Positions 60,967 through 64,000 of a DNA stretch of 64,000 bases are shown here, in pieces. Position 1 is the stretch's first letter, and each line of letters opens with the position of its first letter. The notes under the pieces were generated by a model that saw only the letters and a list, made by a program, of their open reading frames with translations, ran no database searches and was not told where the DNA came from. Location of the stretch: assembly GCF_002196705.1 (NCBI RefSeq), contig NZ_NADJ01000039.1, positions 431,631 through 495,630 of the forward strand, in the 5' to 3' direction. The stretch comes from Desulfosporosinus sp. FKB (GTDB lineage: Bacteria; Bacillota; Desulfitobacteriia; Desulfitobacteriales; Desulfitobacteriaceae). The translations under genes were made by a program, and so were the position numbers.

Positions 60967-63024
60967 TTAAGCAAAGCGGTTATATAACATTAACAACAAG
61001 ACCAGTGCAAAAATGTACAAGAGATAGTTGTGAATACTGCCGGTCTGAACTCTAAACTTTGTCCTCTTGGAAAACCTGAGAAGCGCCCTATAAAGAGGTT
61101 CATACAGGTAATCTTCAAAAATCGAAGTAACCGTGGTGGAATACATGATCGATTCCGGATGATACATCGAATCCCCTTCGACAATCGTTTTGCGGACCGG
61201 TCTGAATAAGGCCCTAAAGACAATCTTAATCGGTTTAGAAAAACCTGTAGCACTATACTGCATGCGGGAATTCAAAGCCTCAAAGCCACAATCCCAAGTC
61301 CCATATCGACGTTCGATGTATTTTCCGCCCACAATTCTAATCACGATGAGCGCAAGAAGAATGATGGCACCCAAAGCGAGGATAAAAGCAAGGGGAGATA
61401 TGCTGTTGACTGAGATCGTTAACGGGTAATAGGCCAGCATAAACCCTCCTTGAAGCTGACCGTAGATGGAACCGCCGCCTACACTAAAAACGACCTTGTC
61501 CAAAAGCTTAATCATCGTTAATGGAAAAAGGCCAATGCCCAGACAGAGGGCTGCAAGTATTCCCATCCCTAGCGTCATCGTTGCCGGAACGTCTTGGGCT
61601 TTAGCTGCTTGCTCGCTTCGGGGCAGACCTAAAAAAGATATGCCGAAAAGTTTGACAAAACAGGCTGCAGCCAGAGCCCCTGTCAAAGCAAGTGCTGCCA
61701 CAGCTAAAACAGCTAAGAAATTAAGTCCGATATGTTCCGGAAGGATATTAGCAAAAAGCGATTGATAGGTCAGCCATTCACTGACAAAGCCATTGAATGG
61801 AACAATAGCCGATATTGCCAGCGAAAAACACAGGACAAACAAGGCTGTAAGCGGCATTGTTTTAATGAGGCCGCCTAAATCCTCGATATTTTTAGTATGG
61901 GCTGCATATTGAATAGCACCGGCACCGAGAAACAAACCGCCTTTAAACAATGTATGGTTAAAGGTATGCAAAAGAGCGGCCGTCAGGGCCAGCCCGCCGA
62001 CAATTTGATGATGCTGGGCAAAGGCGATAAAAGAAACACCCAAGCCGATCAGGATAATCCCGATATTTTCCACGCTGTGAAAAGCTAAAAGCCGCTTGAT
62101 GTTATGCTCCATTAAGGCATAGGCCACGCCGAGAACGGCAGACAGAACGCCGAGAATTAAGATCACAATTCCCCACCAGGTATTTTGGATACCCAGATAA
62201 CACAGCACAAAACGAACCAGTCCATAAATTGCCGTCTTAATCATGATGCCCGACATCAGCGCCGAAACATTGCTGGGGGCCGCCGGGTGGGCGTGAGGCA
62301 GCCAAATATGCAGCGGGATAACACCAGCCTTCGTTCCGAAACCAATCAAGAAGAGCACAAACACAATATTTTTAACTATCCCAGGGATTGCCATCGTGTT
62401 TGCGTTTAACGCAAAGGACTTTGTATAACTATAAATGATAACAAACCCAATGAGGAGCAGGGCTGTGGCTATATGAGTCATGACGATATACACTGTCCCT
62501 GCTTTGGTGTTTTCCTCTTTCTCTGCTTCGAAAACTACTAAAAAGTAGGAAAACAGAGACATGGCTTCCCAAAATATGTAGAAGCAAACTGTATTGGCTG
62601 AAGTCAGGACTCCGATCATCGCAAGAATAAACATTGTATATAACAAATTAAAAAGTCCAATATTTCTTTTTCCGTTGTAATGGGAAAGATAGCCGATAGA
62701 ATAGATGGAAACGCTGAACACTAAGACAGATAGGGCCAAAACAAAGAACGCCGAAAGGTTATCCAGGTTCATCTCTAGAGATATGAACGGGATGGCGGAC
62801 GATAGGTTAATCAGTTCAAGAGGGTTAACTGCAAACAGAATTTTAGCCACAGCAGCTGCTCCTCCCAGACCGGAAGCGACAATACAGAAGGCATTTACCA
62901 AGAAGCTGCCGGTCATACCGGTTTTATCCGGTTTCCTGAAGAAATAGATAAGAGCCGAAGCAGCGGCACCCAGTACATACAATAAAACAGACATCAAAAA
63001 TAAATTGCGCACATATAGCTCCAT
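60967..63024 (-). CDS. HyfB-like (NuoL-type) proton-antiporter subunit
   Basis: 685 residues with 16-17 membrane helices. The proton path shows CFYIFWEAMSLFSYFLVVFEAEKEENTKA (key Glu), FGTKAGVIPLHIWLPHAHPAAPSNVSALMSG (Lys, His) and AFHSVENIGIILIGLG. The C-terminal 130 residues include a lateral helix-type stretch (GTWDCGFEALNSRMQYSATGFSKP). GGAGG precedes ATG 63024. Second antiporter-like pump of the complex and first structural gene of the operon. Confidence 0.93.
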   Translation of the reverse strand: MELYVRNLFLMSVLLYVLGAAASALIYFFRKPDKTGMTGSFLVNAFCIVASGLGGAAAVAKILFAVNPLELINLSSAIPFISLEMNLDNLSAFFVLALSVLVFSVSIYSIGYLSHYNGKRNIGLFNLLYTMFILAMIGVLTSANTVCFYIFWEAMSLFSYFLVVFEAEKEENTKAGTVYIVMTHIATALLLIGFVIIYSYTKSFALNANTMAIPGIVKNIVFVLFLIGFGTKAGVIPLHIWLPHAHPAAPSNVSALMSGIMIKTAIYGLVRFVLCYLGIQNTWWGIVILILGVLSAVLGVAYALMEHNIKRLLAFHSVENIGIILIGLGVSFIAFAQHHQIVGGLALTAALLHTFNHTLFKGGLFLGAGAIQYAAHTKNIEDLGGLIKTMPLTALFVLCFSLAISAIVPFNGFVSEWLTYQSLFANILPEHIGLNFLAVLAVAALALTGALAAACFVKLFGISFLGLPRSEQAAKAQDVPATMTLGMGILAALCLGIGLFPLTMIKLLDKVVFSVGGGSIYGQLQGGFMLAYYPLTISVNSISPLAFILALGAIILLALIVIRIVGGKYIERRYGTWDCGFEALNSRMQYSATGFSKPIKIVFRALFRPVRKTIVEGDSMYHPESIMYSTTVTSIFEDYLYEPLYRALLRFSKRTKFRVQTGSIHNYLLYIFALVLLLMLYNRFA

Positions 63025-63067
63025 GAATAATTAGACCTCCAAAAATTTACGGATTTTCTCTTGGTAC

Positions 63068-63616
63068 TTAGCAAATCCCCTTCCAGAAATTTTCCCAAAT
63101 CTCTTCCAAATGAACTGTAACATTTTCAGCTTGATAGATAATGACGCTTGATAAGATGCCATGAATCAAAGCCATATAGGAAATTGCCACTGTTTCCGGA
63201 TTTTGATTGCGAATAATCCCCTCCTTCATATTGGCCCGAATGATATCTTTGACGATTTGAAAGCGCTCCTCAGATAAGGTATGTATTTTGGCAATCAACG
63301 TTTGCGCAAAGGCTTGCGGCGGAAACAAAAGCAACCTTTTCCAAAAATACAGCTTCGTTTGAGATCTATCGTAATAATTCAAAATCATAAAAAACATGCT
63401 TTTCAAATCCCGATAGTGCTCATTGATTTCTAAAAAATATTGATTGATCTCTTGATCAATCACCTCATACAACAGCTCCTCTTTACTGGCAAAATGAGCA
63501 TAAATAGAGGCTTTTTGTATCCCGACTTCACTTGCCACTTCGGATAAGGAAAACTCGTTTCCTTTATAAGCAAACAATTTGAAGGCAGAATCCATAAGTC
63601 TTTTCTTTGTTTCCAT
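63068..63616 (-). CDS. TetR-family regulator of the Ehr operon
   Basis: About 182 residues. The N-terminal HTH reads KKRLMDSAFKLFAYKGNEFSLSEVASEVGIQKASIYAHFASKEELLYEVID and the rest is helical. ATG 63616 (CAGGAG 11 bases upstream) is chosen because the 51 bases that an earlier start would add contain a palindromic operator. It lies 43 bases upstream of the HyfB-like gene, so it is probably the first gene and repressor of the operon (inference). Confidence 0.85.
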   Translation of the reverse strand: METKKRLMDSAFKLFAYKGNEFSLSEVASEVGIQKASIYAHFASKEELLYEVIDQEINQYFLEINEHYRDLKSMFFMILNYYDRSQTKLYFWKRLLLFPPQAFAQTLIAKIHTLSEERFQIVKDIIRANMKEGIIRNQNPETVAISYMALIHGILSSVIIYQAENVTVHLEEIWENFWKGIC

Positions 63617-63641
63617 TGCAGCAACACTCCTGACTAATTGC

Positions 63642-63659
63642 CTACCAAACGTTAGGTAG
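63642..63659. promoter_or_regulatory. Candidate TetR operator of the Ehr operon
   Basis: CTACCAAACGTTAGGTAG is a palindrome except for the two symmetrical A positions. It lies just upstream of the tetR start. Confidence 0.6.
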
Positions 63660-63797
63660 TCCTGCAAAGTATAGTCTTTGACCTTTAATCTGTCAATGTA
63701 GTCGTGATTAATTTTACTAATACTCGGTTAATATCTCATTTGATGTCGATAACATGATTTGAAGCCTTGTTTGGAACACTTTTAAAACTGAAGTGTC

Positions 63798-63973
63798 AGT
63801 GAACTCGTTCAGCTAAAGCTGAACATCGGGGCTTCGGTGACGAAAGTGTCCTGTGGACACTTTCGCCGAAAGCGCCTAAGCCATAACAAATTCTATCGCG
63901 CTGAAGGATGGACTCCCCCACCGAAGCAAGGTATGGGAAACACTCCCACTTGAAGGGGGAGTCTTACGATTCG
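63798..63973 (+). repeat. Dispersed palindromic repeat, copy E (longest)
   Basis: Full form with the AGTGAACTCGTTCAGC palindrome, CGGGGCTTCGG, an extra hairpin GAAAGTGTCC...GGACACTTTC, TATCGCG, GAAGGATGGACTC, and the terminal hairpin CTCCCACTT...AAGGGGGAG with TCTTACGATTCG. Confidence 0.75.
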
Positions 63974-64000
63974 ATAAATAACGGATACCCTTTTCCGACA

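Noticed and set aside
55197-63024. Formate hydrogenlyase or hydrogenase 4
   Set aside because: No formate dehydrogenase gene, no maturation genes, and both Ni-binding cysteine pairs are missing from the large subunit.
60990-63024. Several 60-100 codon plus-strand frames across the Hyf-like genes
   Set aside because: Antisense shadows of high-quality membrane protein genes.
27142-63973. REP or BOX elements as explanation for the dispersed repeat
   Set aside because: Length, internal modules and end hairpins fit IS605-type ends better, though this is not proven.

Overview
The window reads as a chromosomal segment of an anaerobic, endospore-forming, low-GC Clostridia member, most like the Desulfosporosinus/Desulfitobacterium group. 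The reasons are: a small Spo0E-type phosphatase, strong GGAGG ribosome sites, intrinsic terminators, two ferredoxin-containing redox genes, a CoA-disulfide reductase/rhodanese/TusA fusion, DUF169 and LUD proteins, and a Hyf-like membrane complex. The genus is an inference. I saw no rRNA, tRNA or CRISPR array.

Layout. 1-4.6 kb: small regulatory and toxin-antitoxin genes (XRE, orphan RelB, HepT/MntA, a Phd-HicB-like antitoxin with a shortened HicA-like partner), with hairpins and one possible structured RNA. 4.8-7.3 kb: a UvrD/PcrA helicase abutting a broken DUF364 gene. 7.3-12.1 kb: a SipW/TasA-type secretion locus with three SipW-type substrates (one fused to a carbohydrate-binding-like domain, one only 47 aa), a SipW peptidase, and an ABC-like pair in which the ATPase has lost its nucleotide motifs and the permease carries a SipW-like domain lacking both catalytic residues. 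12.5-19.1 kb: Spo0E-like gene, divergent XRE regulators around four operator copies, small metabolic genes, LysR/EamA/LUD, and a decayed tyrosine recombinase. 19.4-31.8 kb: TetR plus a rifampicin-phosphotransferase-like enzyme, sulfur-transfer genes with shared CstR/CsoR-like palindromes, MarR plus DUF169 with shared operators, ferredoxin-nitroreductase, and small membrane peptides.

31.9-42.4 kb: PLP enzyme, TnpB relic, a fluoride-riboswitch operon (crcB, DUF190, MFS), an ABC-F ATPase behind a leader-peptide attenuator, several pseudogenes, and LysE/AraC. 42.5-54.8 kb: chemoreceptor, DNA-alkylation repair genes, M50 protease, and miscellaneous metabolic genes. 55.1-63.7 kb: a six-gene membrane operon, related to group 4 hydrogenases, with its own TetR regulator. 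The large subunit lacks both Ni-Fe cysteine pairs, so the complex is better described as energy-converting hydrogenase-related (Ehr) than as a hydrogenase.

Five copies of a palindrome-bearing repeat (27.1, 36.2, 46.6, 54.9 and 63.8 kb) resemble right ends or guide-RNA scaffolds of IS200/IS605-type TnpB elements. The strongest candidates for unusual biology are the SipW locus with its pseudo-enzymes, the Ehr operon, the ABC-F attenuator, the XRE operator array and the dispersed repeats.
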